Of a stretch of DNA of 64,000 nt, positions 51,701 through 62,781 are shown piece after piece. The notes below the pieces were generated by a model. That model ran no database searches. It was not told where the DNA came from and worked only from the letters and a program-made list of their open reading frames with translations. The stretch's first letter is position 1. The number at the start of each line of letters is the position of its first letter. The stretch is from contig JAANDG010000006.1 of assembly GCA_036852015.1 (NCBI GenBank), forward strand, positions 699,404 to 763,403. Direction: 5' to 3'. Position numbers and translations under genes: made by a program. This DNA is from Pelodera strongyloides (lineage: Eukaryota; Nematoda; Chromadorea; Rhabditida; Rhabditidae).

Positions 51701-53404
51701 TTGAGAGAATCTCCCTTGCTCACTAGGAGCCGCCTTGTCTTCGCGAACCCAACGAGGTCTCGCTTTGGGTTTGTCAGATCCCTTAAAACTGCAGGTCTGA
51801 CAGGACCTTTATAACTGTTAGGTTTAGACAGAACCTTAATCTGCCCTCTCGTCTTCTCTCTTCCCCCGGCCTGTGGATAGGCCTTGGACTCCGTTGTGGT
51901 GGTGTACCAGTGTCGCAGAGGTGGATCCCCGGCATCAAGGAGTAGTACCAGCAGAGAGCCGTGCAGAGCCCCTGGTCTACCCGTGGATATTACACTCTAA
52001 CCCTATCAGTCCATTCCGCCTAATACAGTTGTTTTCCATAAAGCTCGTTCTCAGTCATGAGTTCGAAGAACTGGTATTTATTGTTTCTTATTGCTAGTTT
52101 CCTTGTAAAGCTGCCTAAGGGAAAGATGCAAAATACAGAAATGTCAGGACAGAAACATATGAAACAAAAACATATGTATACAGAAACATATGTATAATAC
52201 TGCTTACATGACTGTCATATGGCTTCGTGTGGAACTGTGAACGTCAGAAAATCCAATTGGAATATCAGTGACTGTAATCTCAACGATCTCCATTTTTGGT
52301 TGTGCTTCCTCCTCGACTTCACTTTCTGTAATCACAATTTTACGGTGCATACAGTATCCATTCTGGTACGTGATACATTTGAATGGTGATATCCTAACAT
52401 AGTCACCTTGTTCCACAATTGTAGTGGGATATTCCGTTGTCGTAATAGGCAGTTCCGTTGTGAACATAGTTGTCGTTGATGTAGTGGGAGAGCTCGTTGT
52501 TGTCGTGTACTCTGTACTTTGAACAGAAATGTCAGCAGCCATGTTCATCATATCAGACGGGATTGATGGAGCCATTTGGGTTTCAGGAACCAAACTTAAA
52601 GAATCCAATGAGATATTTCGCATAAGAACGGCGTTTTTTAATAATTCTTACGGAGGACACATTACGCAAACTAGAGCTTCGCTTTGAAGTTAAATGAGCA
52701 AGCAAGGATCATGGGTGTGCATCACTAGATAATTTAACATATTGTTACGAAACAAAGCGAATTTGGCACCTGTTAAAAACTTACGGATGTGGCTCTGGGT
52801 AGGTATTTGGTCGAGGAGTAGCATATCCTATTTCTCGATACGCTTGATAACCAGTATACGGACTCGGATAGAAGTTCGCCGGTGGCTGTTGAAACCACGT
52901 TGGCCTAATCACTATTTCGAATGGCATGTAATACATCATCTAAATGAGCTCCTATCCCTTTTCGGTTATTTCTAAATAGTATTTGGCCAGAGCATTCGAG
53001 CTTTTGAAACTAAAGCTTCGGTGTGAGCTAATGTGTATAACATGGTCAGAATAACGTTTGCGATCGAGCCTACCGGCGGAAATCCTTGCTGCTGAGTGTA
53101 TGTCTGTGCGAGTGGGTATCCAGGATATGCAACTTGAGGTGGCGTATACTGACTAGGGTATTCGTAAGTTGGTCTCTGACTGAGGAGTGCGCCCGAGGGC
53201 GGTGCATAATTTTGTGCTGCTCCTGGTGAGCTTGGCCGGGGAAAGTTCGCTTCTAAAAGGTGTTGCAGATCTGTTCAAGACTAACGATATAGTGCTCTTA
53301 GTGCTTAGTGCTTAGTGCAAACTCATTGAGCCATACCTGGGAAGGTGTTAGCCTCATATGCAGCTGGAAGAGGACGTGAAGATACTTGTGATGGTCCAGT
53401 GTCG
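48771..53404 (-). CDS. Threonine-rich mucin-like protein, 5' end unresolved
   Basis: Probably secreted or cell-surface, inferred only from composition. Exons in coding order: 53337-53404, 53074-53252, 52785-52939, 52208-52594, 49818-51368, 49652-49727, 48771-48866; phases agree, about 837 residues. The first exons are Pro/Gln/Tyr-rich (PPQVAYPGYPLAQTYTQQQ). Exon 52208-52594 has Thr runs, then a small block with two Cys (CITYQNGYC) and an acidic stretch. The 1.55-kb exon is a mucin-type domain: STTT repeats, many NxT/S sites and a near-pure Thr tract at about 50140-50220 encoded by ACA/ACG/ACT mixtures. It ends in an acidic tail (EEEIPNLEY) and IPPEQLDSMDVDPE. No signal peptide found because the first exon is not located. 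No orthologue recognised. The last intron holds a 705-bp transposon; intron 52207-51369 holds a 34-bp repeat of the donor. Confidence 0.7.
48923..49627. mobile_element. Foldback MITE with long inverted repeats and 9-bp target duplication
   Basis: Begins GGCTTACTGGATAATACTAC and ends with its inverse. The arms (about 48923-49200 and about 49350-49627) match over nearly their full length with scattered substitutions. Both arms carry CGTACGAC-type subrepeats. The identical 9-mer GCCCTCTGG lies directly outside each end (48914-48922, 49628-49636), a clear target-site duplication. A 9-bp duplication with long inverted repeats fits Mutator/MULE-type or foldback elements. No transposase is encoded, so it is non-autonomous. 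It sits in the last intron of the mucin-like gene. Confidence 0.88.
51404..52232. repeat. 34-bp direct repeat flanking about 760 bp within a mucin-gene intron
   Basis: Identical 34-mers at 51404-51437 and 52199-52232 contain the last 25 nt of exon 52208-52594 with its GTAAGC donor. The 761 bp between them (51438-52198) is unlike its surroundings. It holds CATATG/ACAGAAAC palindromic words at 52150-52200, a GC-richer part at 51720-51990, and TGTTGCGATATCGTCACAAC near 51550. This is either an insertion with an unusually long target duplication or a local duplication that was later invaded. Confidence 0.75.
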
Positions 53405-54711
53405 CTGAATGTGACTACATTGTCAGAAAAATTGATCCCACAGAAACTTTTAAGCACAGAAACTATGAGCATGTGTTGAGCATCGGATGAACATTTTTGA
53501 GAACAAATATTTCCGTAGAACCATCGCAGAGCGAACGTAACCAAACCAGTTAATTTCAGCGGGATAAACTGAAAACCTACACCGAAGGGAACATGACAAG
53601 ACACACATTTTGTGCAGGCAGAAAAAACCCTACCTGTCCAACAAGAATCCCAACAATAAACGGGTGTGCAAGCAGTACAATATGAAATATTTTTGCAGAT
53701 ACATGATCAGTTGACTTAAATTAACAAACAATGCGTCAAAACGGACCGCGCAGAGTTTGACACAAAAAGTTGACGGATAGATGCAATTGTTGAGACACTT
53801 GCCAAATAGCAACAGAAGAACGTATTGCAGTAAATAACTGTTTCACTTAAAACGAGTAGTCAATATTACGATGATACACCGTGCCGTGATGAAAATGACC
53901 CATAAATTCATCAATTAACCATGAAACTAACATCTTTGGCTCGTACAGCAGTAGAACAGTAAAGTCATAGCTTTGGAAAACAAGTGCTGGCAATAGAACC
54001 TTTTATTGAGGCAAGGAAGAAATCGACGGAAGTGAAAATCCAGGTCTTTTTGCCGATTCCTTGTCACAATCGTACCCGGGGATTCGTCTGCCCGCGACGG
54101 TGCTGCTCACTCTAGCTCCACCACAGAGCTGTCCACGGTACACTACAGTTTTTAGCAGGTAAGCAGTAACTTGTAAATTTTTTAGTAAACGTTAAGTTTT
54201 AATAGTTGTTCGAATATCGTCTCAAAAGGTAGTTTCGGTAAAAATTATGCGGCCGTGTTTTTTATAGGGTAAGAGTATGAAGGGAAATAAGCTATCTCGA
54301 AAAAATATGTATTCACCTTTCCAAGTGGCAGGTTAATACATATAATGTAAAGCACGGGCAATTTTTAGAATGCAGCAAAAAGATGATGCGGCGGTATCCT
54401 TGCGACTTTTGAATGCGCGGCAACCGTTTGGCGCACAGTTATCTATTATCGCAGTTTTGTTTTGAGACTACGAACTGTGATACATGACTTAGTGGACATT
54501 TTTTTAATCTAAAGGAAATCTAAAGGAAAACGATGGATCTCATTAAACTTTTTTCTTAATGTTGATGAACCTACTATCCTGAACAAAATCTGGTGAAAAA
54601 TCAACATGATAAGAGTACACTAGTGTCCACATGACGTTCTGTCCTTTAATAAGCGTTGCGTTGTGAATTTGCGCGTAGTCGATGGAAAGTCCTCTCCACA
54701 AAACACACTTA

Positions 54712-54970
54712 TGGGGTTTGCAAGTATGCCAAAAACCGCGAGTTTTCCTTGCAAGTATCAATTCGCAAAATCGTGTGCTTTTTACACACTTTTACCGTAA
54801 TTTTGACACATCCGCACTATAGAAAATCCGCCATCAAAGACATTTTTGTTGAACAATTGGTCCCGTGGCGATCGGTCGTAAAAACTGCCTGTAGATATGC
54901 TCGTGTAGTGCCAAGATACGGTAAATTTTTCGATACTTGCAAGGGAAATCGGGCATACTTGCAAACCCCA
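54712..54970. mobile_element. Small TIR element with TA target duplication (Tc1/mariner-type MITE)
   Basis: Terminal inverted repeats start TGGGGTTTGCAAGTATGCC and are flanked on both sides by TA (54710-54711 and 54971-54972). The inner parts of the arms share further similarity (CTTGCAAGTATC). No coding capacity. TA duplication and short size point to a Tc1/mariner-derived MITE. Confidence 0.75.
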
Positions 54971-54972
54971 TA

Positions 54973-55235
54973 AAGGCGCGTTCGAGTTGGGAAAAAGTTG
55001 CGGAATTCCGGAATTCCACCGTTCGAGATGGGACACCGGAAGCGTAAATGTTTTTCCGTTATTTAGCCCCAACCGTCGGGGTCAAGCGTCATTTTTGGCT
55101 CTTGCAGTTGTCAAAAATATAATCCCACAACGATTCCACTACGGTATTTTTGCTGGTCCTCGCACGTTTCCGCGTCCTTCTCGAACGGTGGAATTCCGGA
55201 ATTCCACCAACTTTTTCCCAACTCGAACGCGGCTT
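54973..55235. mobile_element. Second TIR element abutting the first
   Basis: The arms CGCGTTCGAGTTGGGAAAAA are followed in both by GGAATTCCGGAATTCCACC and a CGTTCGAG word, in inverted orientation (left about 54977-55030, right about 55165-55232). It lies directly against the 3' TA of the preceding element, so one probably inserted next to or into the end of the other. No coding capacity; superfamily not determined. Confidence 0.7.
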
Positions 55236-55710
55236 TGCGAACAAAATAAATATATATTTTGCTGAATTCTCATGCAATATCTCTATCTCGTGCAATATCT
55301 CTGCGATATATCATGCGTCTACTAAGGCACTTTTGAGTTCGCCGAAAGAAAGAAGCAAGTATAAATCACCCTTCAGCATTGACGAAATAAATATTGTCTA
55401 CGAAAAGAAATCTTGAAAAGCATAGCCGTATTCTTTAGTGATACTTCATCAGTTAACATCTTATGGCTTGTCATGCATTATACTGCCTCAACGTCTAGGA
55501 TGGTCGCTAAAAAGCGATTTTTATTATGGCGTTTAGGTTCATTTCATTTTTTTTAATAAAAATTTAGAATATATATATATATATATATCTTATTATATAA
55601 AGGAGAAGAGTTTACTTTTTTGTTTGAAGCCGCGTGTGAACGCAACGAAATCCTTTCATAAAGAAAATTTTCTATTCACAATGGAATGAGAACATACATA
55701 CAAAATCTTT

Positions 55711-55798
55711 GCCGCTGGCGGGAGCGGGATTCGAACCCACAGCAGCACGCAATCTCGCGCTTCACAGTCCAACGCCCTATCTGCTGAGCTATGCTAGC
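55711..55798 (-). other. tRNA-like sequence (pseudo-tRNA or SINE head)
   Basis: On the minus strand there is an A-box-like TAGCTCAGCAG and a perfect B-box GGTTCGAATCC with a pairing T stem (GTGGG/CCCGC). The anticodon-loop-like CTGTGAA would give GTG (His). The anticodon stem does not pair, the variable region is too long and the acceptor stem is broken, so this is not a functional tRNA. Most likely a decayed tRNA or tRNA-derived SINE. Confidence 0.5.
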
Positions 55799-55989
55799 TT
55801 ATGTCATGGATAATCCTCTGCCCTACATACAGCACCTTCAATTGCAAATTTGCATGATAGCATTAGTCGAGTGGTGATCCAAACTGATTATTATACGTTT
55901 CCACAATCAGAGACGTGTGAATGTGTGGGAGGAGAAAGAGACGAGAGTTAATTTTTTAAATTGTAGCAATCCTTTTTTTAAATAGGGAA

Positions 55990-56055
55990 ACAATCGGCCG
56001 AAGGCCGATTCCTCCAGTCGGAGAAGAGCCCGTAGCGCTCTTCGAACGGCTGGTA
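55990..56055. other. Two consecutive strong hairpins
   Basis: AATCGGCC-GAA-GGCCGATT is a perfect 8-bp stem with a 3-nt loop. It is followed by a longer imperfect stem (CCAGTCGGAGAAGAGC against GCTCTTCGAACGGCTGG). A (TA)n tract follows. The hairpins lie about 95 nt upstream of the huntingtin-like first exon. Function unknown. Confidence 0.6.
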
Positions 56056-56147
56056 TATATATATAAATTCTGGTTGTAGTCACACGTTGTGTTAATCACA
56101 TTTTCGTTTCAGTAGAACAGTGCTCTGTATTCATTTGATTGTTTCAA

Positions 56148-56850
56148 TTGGACCGCCTGGCCTCCGCGTGTGTGGAGCGCCTGATCAAGGCGACTGTTGC
56201 GTTAGAGGCCGCAATAAAGCAACACCAGGGCGTCACAGGAACGATAGGGTACGAATTTGCATTAGTTAACCTTTTTTGATAGTATCATAGTTGTGCTGGT
56301 CGTAAACTATACTCCATGTGGTGTCCTTGGCTAATTATGATGAGTATGGTCTTGCAAGGTATTTACATTTAGACGAAACACCACCAACTATGACAAGGAA
56401 CGGAGCGCTTGTATTGAAATACGTGATATTCTTGTCAGTAGTGACTATGTGGCAACAATCAAGGTGTGTCAGTTTATTTTTTAATTTATGGTGTTATCAC
56501 ACTTTATAAACCAAATGGAAGTTAATTTTAAGGGAATTTTTTTAACATCGTTTAAGGATGACAAGCGCTACAGTTTTGTATACACCAAGGCCGTGGACGC
56601 TCTATTCAAGCTCATTCAACATTCGGACAGTTCAGTGCGAACGTTAGCTGAGGAATCACTTGATACATCATTCAGGGTAAGTTCCTCAATTTTGCTTTTT
56701 TTATCGTCTGTATGTCGTCACTAGTCACTATTAAAAAGTTGATCGGTAGTAGTATTGAGCTTCCAAGATATGTTCTTTTTCAGCACTTGATTCTCTCTTT
56801 CCACCACTCCCGGCTGATTGTGATCCTGATCACCGAAGTGAGCAAGAATG
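56148..56850 (+). CDS. Huntingtin-like N-terminus (four exons, start and rest of gene not found)
   Basis: Exons 56148-56248, 56373-56463, 56557-56676, 56784-56850, all phase-consistent. The first reads VERLIKATVALEAAIKQ, resembling the amphipathic huntingtin N17 helix (EKLMKAF.SL). The next reads KERSACIEIRDILVSS, like the conserved VNHCLTICENIV helix. Then come KAVDALFKLIQHSDSSVRTLAEESL and ITEVSKNG, which align with the first huntingtin HEAT repeat (SDVRMVADECL, KKNG). There is no polyglutamine or polyproline tract, as in most invertebrate homologues. Huntingtin is a large cytosolic HEAT scaffold in vesicle transport and autophagy. No ATG is in frame: a TGA lies just before the first codons, so either an upstream exon or a non-AUG start is used. 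The downstream exons should follow but were not recognised, and a repeat block starts directly after the last donor. Confidence 0.55.
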
Positions 56851-56856
56851 GTTAGT

Positions 56857-57749
56857 GTGCACCATTATTTCATTTTATGAAAATTTGTTTGCAGCACTGA
56901 GTGAAGGGTGAACTTGTTATTTGTTTGAGCTTAGAAATATGTTGAGACTTGGGGTGCTCCCTTGTTCAACTCCGAGAGCCGCCGCTTCTCGGGGAATTGG
57001 CATTGGAGCAGCTTGAGTTTTTGCATTGTTTGAGGATGAATTTTGTATTTGTTTGAGCTTAGAAACATGTTGAGACTTGGGATGCTCCCTTGTTCAACTC
57101 CGAGAACCGCCGCTTCTCGGGGAATTGGCATTGGAGCAGCTTGAGTTTTTGGCATTGTTTGAGGGTGAACGTTGACAGTCGAGATCCATCTGAGATTTAG
57201 TTATTATGTTTTGGGTTTAGTTAGAAGTAGGATAGAGAAGAGCGAGAGTACTTTGCCGTTTTTGTGTTCTGCAGTTCTTTGTTTTCATTGACTTGGTTGG
57301 ACGGTGAGGCCTCGATGCATCTTCTCGACGTAAGATCCCATCCCGTTTGTCGCCATTGAGGAATCCCATCTGCTGCTGCATAGTTTTGGTTAGGGTGCAC
57401 CATTATTTGATTTTATGAAAATTTGTTTGCAGCACTGAGTGAAGGGGGTGAACTTTGTATTTGTTTGAGCCTAGAAATATGTTGAGACTTGGGTGCTCCC
57501 TTGTTCAACTCCGAGAACCGCGTCTTCTCGGGGAATTGGCATTGGGCAGCTTCAGGTTTTGGCATTGTTTGAGGGTGAACTTTGTACTTGTTTGAGCTTA
57601 GAAATATGTTGAGACTTGGGGTGCTCCCTTGTTCAACTCCGAGAACCGCGTCTTCTCGGGGAATTGGCATTGTAGCAGCTTCAGGTGTTGTTGCATTGTT
57701 TGAGGGTGAACGTTGACCGTCGAGATCCATCTGAGATTTAGTTATTATG
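56857..57749. repeat. Tandem block duplication (about 350 bp x2) built of about 120-bp subrepeats
   Basis: Block 56857-57208 recurs at 57398-57749 with few changes: both begin GTGCACCATTATTT and end GAGATCCATCTGAGATTTAG. Inside each block a unit of about 117-129 bp (TTTGAGCTTAGAAATATGTTG ... TCTCGGGGAATTGGC) occurs twice. The minus strand of the units is partly open (PIPRE, VLGVEQGS, SLNxFLSSNKYK), but frames shift between units, so coding is not supported. Confidence 0.85.
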
Positions 57750-57791
57750 TTCTCTACGAGGAGACTTCTTCGAAACTTCTCTGCAACTGAC

Positions 57792-57874
57792 CCGCACGGT
57801 GCACCGCAGACTTTCCCGCATGGTGCGGGTTTGCAGGACCGCACATGCGGGAAAGTCTGCGGTGCACCGTGCGG
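57792..57874. repeat. Perfect 30-bp inverted repeat (hairpin)
   Basis: The arms at 57792-57821 and 57845-57874 are exact reverse complements (CCGCACGGTGCACCGCAGAC...) around a 23-nt loop. The arms contain the TTTCCCGC/GCGGGAAA word that recurs in the array at 58190-58490. Confidence 0.9.
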
Positions 57875-58021
57875 ATATGTCTGCGGGGGGAAAAAATCGA
57901 AAAAAAATAATTTAATGCTTGTTTATTGTGTAATTTAGTATATTACATATTATGTATCATGTAGAACACTTCACATAACATATATTCTATGAATAAAGCC
58001 TCATAAGACATAAGCACATGG

Positions 58022-58090
58022 GTGGAATTGAACCCTGACCACTCATCTGTAGTCAGCGACTTCAACCACTCAGCCATAACCGCACATGTG
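58022..58090 (-). other. tRNA-like sequence (class II-like, degenerate)
   Basis: The minus strand reads TGGCTGAGTGGTTGAAG (A-box-like, Leu/Ser style) and GGTTCAATTCC (B-box). The stems do not pair well. Probably the head of a tRNA-derived SINE or a decayed tRNA. Confidence 0.35.
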
Positions 58091-58189
58091 GCAAAAGGAC
58101 GGAAAGGCGGAGACGTCTCTCCGCTGGCAGTCATTTGGACATTATGTCCTAAGCGTTTTAGGGAGGCAACTTTTTTGCGTGGCGGGTTT

Positions 58190-58490
58190 GTCTGCAGGAA
58201 ACCATGCGGGTGTCTGCGGGAAAGTCTGCGGGTTTGTCTGCGGGAAAGTCTGCGCCTCGCTTATGTCTGCTGGGAAAGTCTGCCGCATGGTTGGGCGAAC
58301 AAAAGTGTCGCAATGTGTAATTTCAGCGAGTTTCCGCATGATGGAGTATGCAGAGTATGCGGGAAAGTATGCGGGAAAGTATGCGGGAAAGTCATGCGCT
58401 GCGGGAAAAGTCTGCGCGCACGCCACACCATGCGGGAAAGTATGCACGCACGCCCAAAACGTGCGGGAAAGTATGCGCCGCACTATGCGC
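58190..58490. repeat. Irregular array of GCGGGAAAGTCTGCG / GCGGGAAAGTATGC units
   Basis: About eight copies of GCGGGAAA spaced 12-35 bp apart, most followed by GTCTGC or GTATGC, in locally GC-rich DNA. All are in the same orientation except those in the hairpin at 57792-57874. Apparent ORFs (GKVCGKVCGKV) are by-products of the repeat. Confidence 0.85.
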
Positions 58491-58499
58491 CCCAGAACG

Positions 58500-59095
58500 T
58501 AGTTTTGTGTAATTTGTGTCAGTTGTTGAGACTGCAGTAGTTAGACTAATGATGAATAATAGTAGCAGTAGCTATCACTTAGAGTTTAGAGTCTCTATGT
58601 GGTTCTGACTCCTGTCTGATTTAGGTGAGGAGGTTCACCGTACGGAATGATGGATGATGTCGTGTCAGACTCCTCTCTTCGAAGACTCCTTCGTCCGTGA
58701 TGCGCTGATGCTCTCCGCACGTGCCAAGGTTCGCCAGCAATTGTTAATTCTATATTGCAAGCAATTGCATATGAATAGTTTCTCCGCAACTCGTGATTTG
58801 CCTCGTATTGCTCCATTTAGGCTCTTGGACTATGCCACAAACTACGGAATTCTTTCTTCTATTTACTGCTCAGGAGGCTCCACGCTTCTCTGCAATGGTG
58901 TGTTTTCATATATTATAATAAGGAACTTTTTGGAACCTGCCGTATAAACATTTAACTCTTTACTTTTAGCTAAGAAACTAATGGATTTAGACCTTTTATT
59001 TGTTTCATAATAGCGTATAAGGAACGAATTAGTCATTGTGAATTAGTAGATTGTCATATTTTTTATTAATGGGGCTCCTGGGACTAATTTCTTTC
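58500..59095. other. Unassigned stretch with a weak ORF
   Basis: A plus-strand open frame of 97 codons starts at 58654 (FEDSFVRDAL..., RLLDYATNYGIL). It shows no domain I recognise and is interrupted by possible splice signals. It could be a huntingtin-like exon or chance. Nothing else seen. Confidence 0.3.
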
Positions 59096-59450
59096 TATTT
59101 ATATGTAGATACATTTATTTTCATTCCCTCACTCTGGACCGATAATTAAAGTAAGTTGTGTGCTATATATGGTACACTTGGCACTCGTCCATAACCTACC
59201 CTCTGTATCTGTGCCCTCTCTTTGTATCTCCTTTGACCTGACCCTTATCTGTACAGGTGGGTAGATTGGAATGTTTTTTAAAATTGGAGCATACAAGGGG
59301 AGTACTACAAATGCTATTTGGAAAGAAAAGTAAGGAAGTGTGTTAGGACATGTTGGCATCTATTCTACATGTTATGTGTATGGGGTCGTCAAGAAATTGT
59401 GCAGATAATAAACAATTTACGGAAAATAATTTCATAATTCATGGATGGTT
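59096..59450. repeat. Dispersed repeat S, copy 1
   Basis: Shares ATGTAGATACATTTATTTTC, TCACTCTGGACCGATAATTA, GTCCATAACCTACCCTCTG and GCTATTTGGAAAGAAAAGTA, in the same order and orientation, with 61722-62130. The two copies bracket the 39-bp array region. Confidence 0.85.
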
Positions 59451-59480
59451 AAAGGTGGTTAAATAGAGGAAAACTACATA

Positions 59481-59860
59481 ATAATAATTAATAATAATTT
59501 ATTACGCACACATAAAATTCATGAGAAAAATATATGCAACGTACAGTTTTGTCGAGTAAAGCAACAGTGAACAGTAGCACAAATACAAAATGAAGAATAA
59601 ATAAAGTGACACATTATACAGAAATCTATGAAGCTAAGAGCGGAGTTTCCTCAATCATAATAGAAGTTCTATGTACAAATGAATGCCTACGAACCATTTT
59701 AGTTGCTCTGGGAATAACGATCCTACTCCCTACGGGAAGAGTAAGCAAAGGGTCTGAACTTGAACATTCTCTGCAAGCTCGCACCACATTTCCCAGCTAA
59801 AATTTTTCGTAGCATTTTAGCATCTGCTCTTTTTCTACGATTCACAAGTAAACATGATAA
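59481..59860 (-). mobile_element. 5'-truncated copy of the LINE found in the PFK intron
   Basis: Matches the 3' end of the element at 34680-38780, same orientation: GTGCGTAATAAA at the 3' end, then the region around 34850-35050 (in plus-strand terms ATGTACRAATGARTG, ACCATTTTAGTTRCTCTGG, TAGCATTTTAGCATC). It is diverged, and its tail is (ATT/AAT)n rather than (ATATT)n. Only the last few hundred bases are present. Confidence 0.8.
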
Positions 59861-59966
59861 AACTATTATCACTGTGACTTAGAGGGAAAATATACGTATT
59901 TTACCATGTTTCAGAGAGAAAAGCTGTTGTCTTTAGTGCAGTTTGCTATAAATATTCTAAAAGTAC

Positions 59967-61410
<1,444 letters not shown>

Positions 61411-61721
61411 TGTGAATTAAAGCTGTGCCGATAATTAAAGCGGAATGTGCTTCCACAAATGTTTTGCATTTTTTCAATTTTTCAATTTTTCGCAGGTTCC
61501 CGGAATAAACGCTCTTATAGTGTACATGCTAGAAGAAACCTTTCTTTAAAGTGTATATTTGAACCCGCTGTCGGTTTATGCATGTCTCTGATGGAGCACT
61601 ACTTTGACTATATCAACTAAGTTAAGTTATCAACCTGTTGCGGGAAATTCATACCTGATTTTTTTACTATAAAAAACTAAACCGTCCATACTATATCACT
61701 CAATCTTACCAAAGATCAGTG

Positions 61722-62130
61722 TTTATATGTAGATACATTTATTTTCATTCCCTCACTCTGGACCGATAATTAAAACAATTTGTGCTATATGTGGTACCTT
61801 GTGGAATGGCACTCGTCCATAACCTACCCTCTGTATCTGTGCCCTCTCTTTGTATCTCCATATCTGACCTGACCCTTATCTGGTGCACAGTGTGGGTATT
61901 AGGTGTGCTATTGGGAGGGTGACATTTTGATTTCGGCGGGAAATATGGGAAATTTCATCGTTTAAATTTGGAGAATACGAGGGAAGTACACAAGAGTGCT
62001 ATTTGGAAAGAAAAGTAAGGAAACTGTGATAGGGCATGTCGTTTTCTATATTGTGTGCACCGGGTCGTGAAGAAATTGTGCGGATAGTAAACAATTCACG
62101 GAAATCTTCATAAATGAATGGATAAATGTG
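61722..62130. repeat. Dispersed repeat S, copy 2
   Basis: Second copy of the sequence at 59096-59450, with small indels. One indel inserts CCTTGTGGAATGG, a fragment of the 39-bp array unit, after GTGGTA. A distant third fragment (TACCCTCTGCGTCTCTCTTTG) may be present at about 63860-63925. Confidence 0.8.
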
Positions 62131-62384
62131 AAATTGGCAGTTTAAACTACTTTCAGTGTGAATTACAGATGAAAATCCACGTCGTTTACAGCATATTTAC
62201 TTCTTTAGTACATGTTGATAAGAATATGCTCAAATTACCATTATACATATTGTTATAATTATGTTTGTAAATGTCCATTTTACCTTTGTTCCCCCAAAGT
62301 GTAAAATCACCCTAAAATTCTCCACACCCCGCGTCTGCACTGTCCGAGCAGACATTCTAATTCGGAAATTAGCGTGTCACACGG

Positions 62385-62420
62385 TTTTCGGGTATAAAAG
62401 GAGCGGCGGAGCTCACTCTC
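62385..62420 (+). promoter_or_regulatory. TATA box core promoter, possibly of a histone gene
   Basis: GGGTATAAAAGGAGCGGCGG is a textbook TATA box followed by a GC-rich start region, in otherwise AT-rich DNA about 360 bp from the histone H2A remnant. Histone genes are often in divergent pairs, so this could be a relic of such a pair. No intact plus-strand histone follows. Confidence 0.4.
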
Positions 62421-62732
62421 GGGTTTCGAAAACCCAGTGATTTGGGTGCACTTTTTTGGAAAGGAATGTGAAAATGGGTTGTTTTGTATGGAAAATAGTT
62501 TAATTGTGTATATTTAGGTAAAGATATGCAATAAATGTGTTTCCGTTGAATGACCGTCTATATATAGGACTGAAACATACTTTCAAGCAAGGAAAACCCT
62601 GAAATTAGGAGCATTTGCAATGAAAATATTGTTTTCGATAGAAATGCATACAAATGTGTTTCCTAAGGAAATACACTAGTATTAATATAAGTCTCTAATG
62701 AGAAAAATCTCAATAAACGTTCAAGTATATGT

Positions 62733-62748
62733 GGCCCTAAAGAGGGCC
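62733..62748 (-). terminator. Histone mRNA 3' stem-loop
   Basis: On the minus strand GGCCCT-CTTT-AGGGCC forms a 6-bp stem with a 4-nt loop, 34 nt after the H2A stop. This is the canonical position and shape of the SLBP-binding element of replication-dependent histone mRNAs. Confidence 0.85.
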
Positions 62749-62781
62749 GTTGGGTTAAGGTTTTTACAAGCGAAGGAACAT

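Larger units (their letters stand above)
53405..56147. other. Intergenic region with MITEs and tRNA-like sequence
   Basis: The 5' exon(s) of the mucin-like gene are probably here but not identified. Otherwise occupied by two small inverted-repeat elements (54712-55235), a tRNA-like stretch (55711-55798), a (TA)n tract at about 55568-55588 and strong hairpins at 55990-56055. Confidence 0.5.

Noticed and set aside
51538..52097. Possible solo LTR (TGTTGCGATATCGTCACAAC start) inside the mucin-gene intron
   Set aside because: No matching end or short target duplication could be shown; only the 34-bp repeat is certain, so no LTR is annotated.
55711..55798. Functional tRNA-His
   Set aside because: The B-box and T stem are good, but acceptor and anticodon stems do not pair and the variable region is too long.
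58654..58947. 97-codon plus-strand ORF as next huntingtin exon
   Set aside because: The phase from the exon ending at 56850 leads to a stop, and the sequence does not align convincingly with huntingtin.
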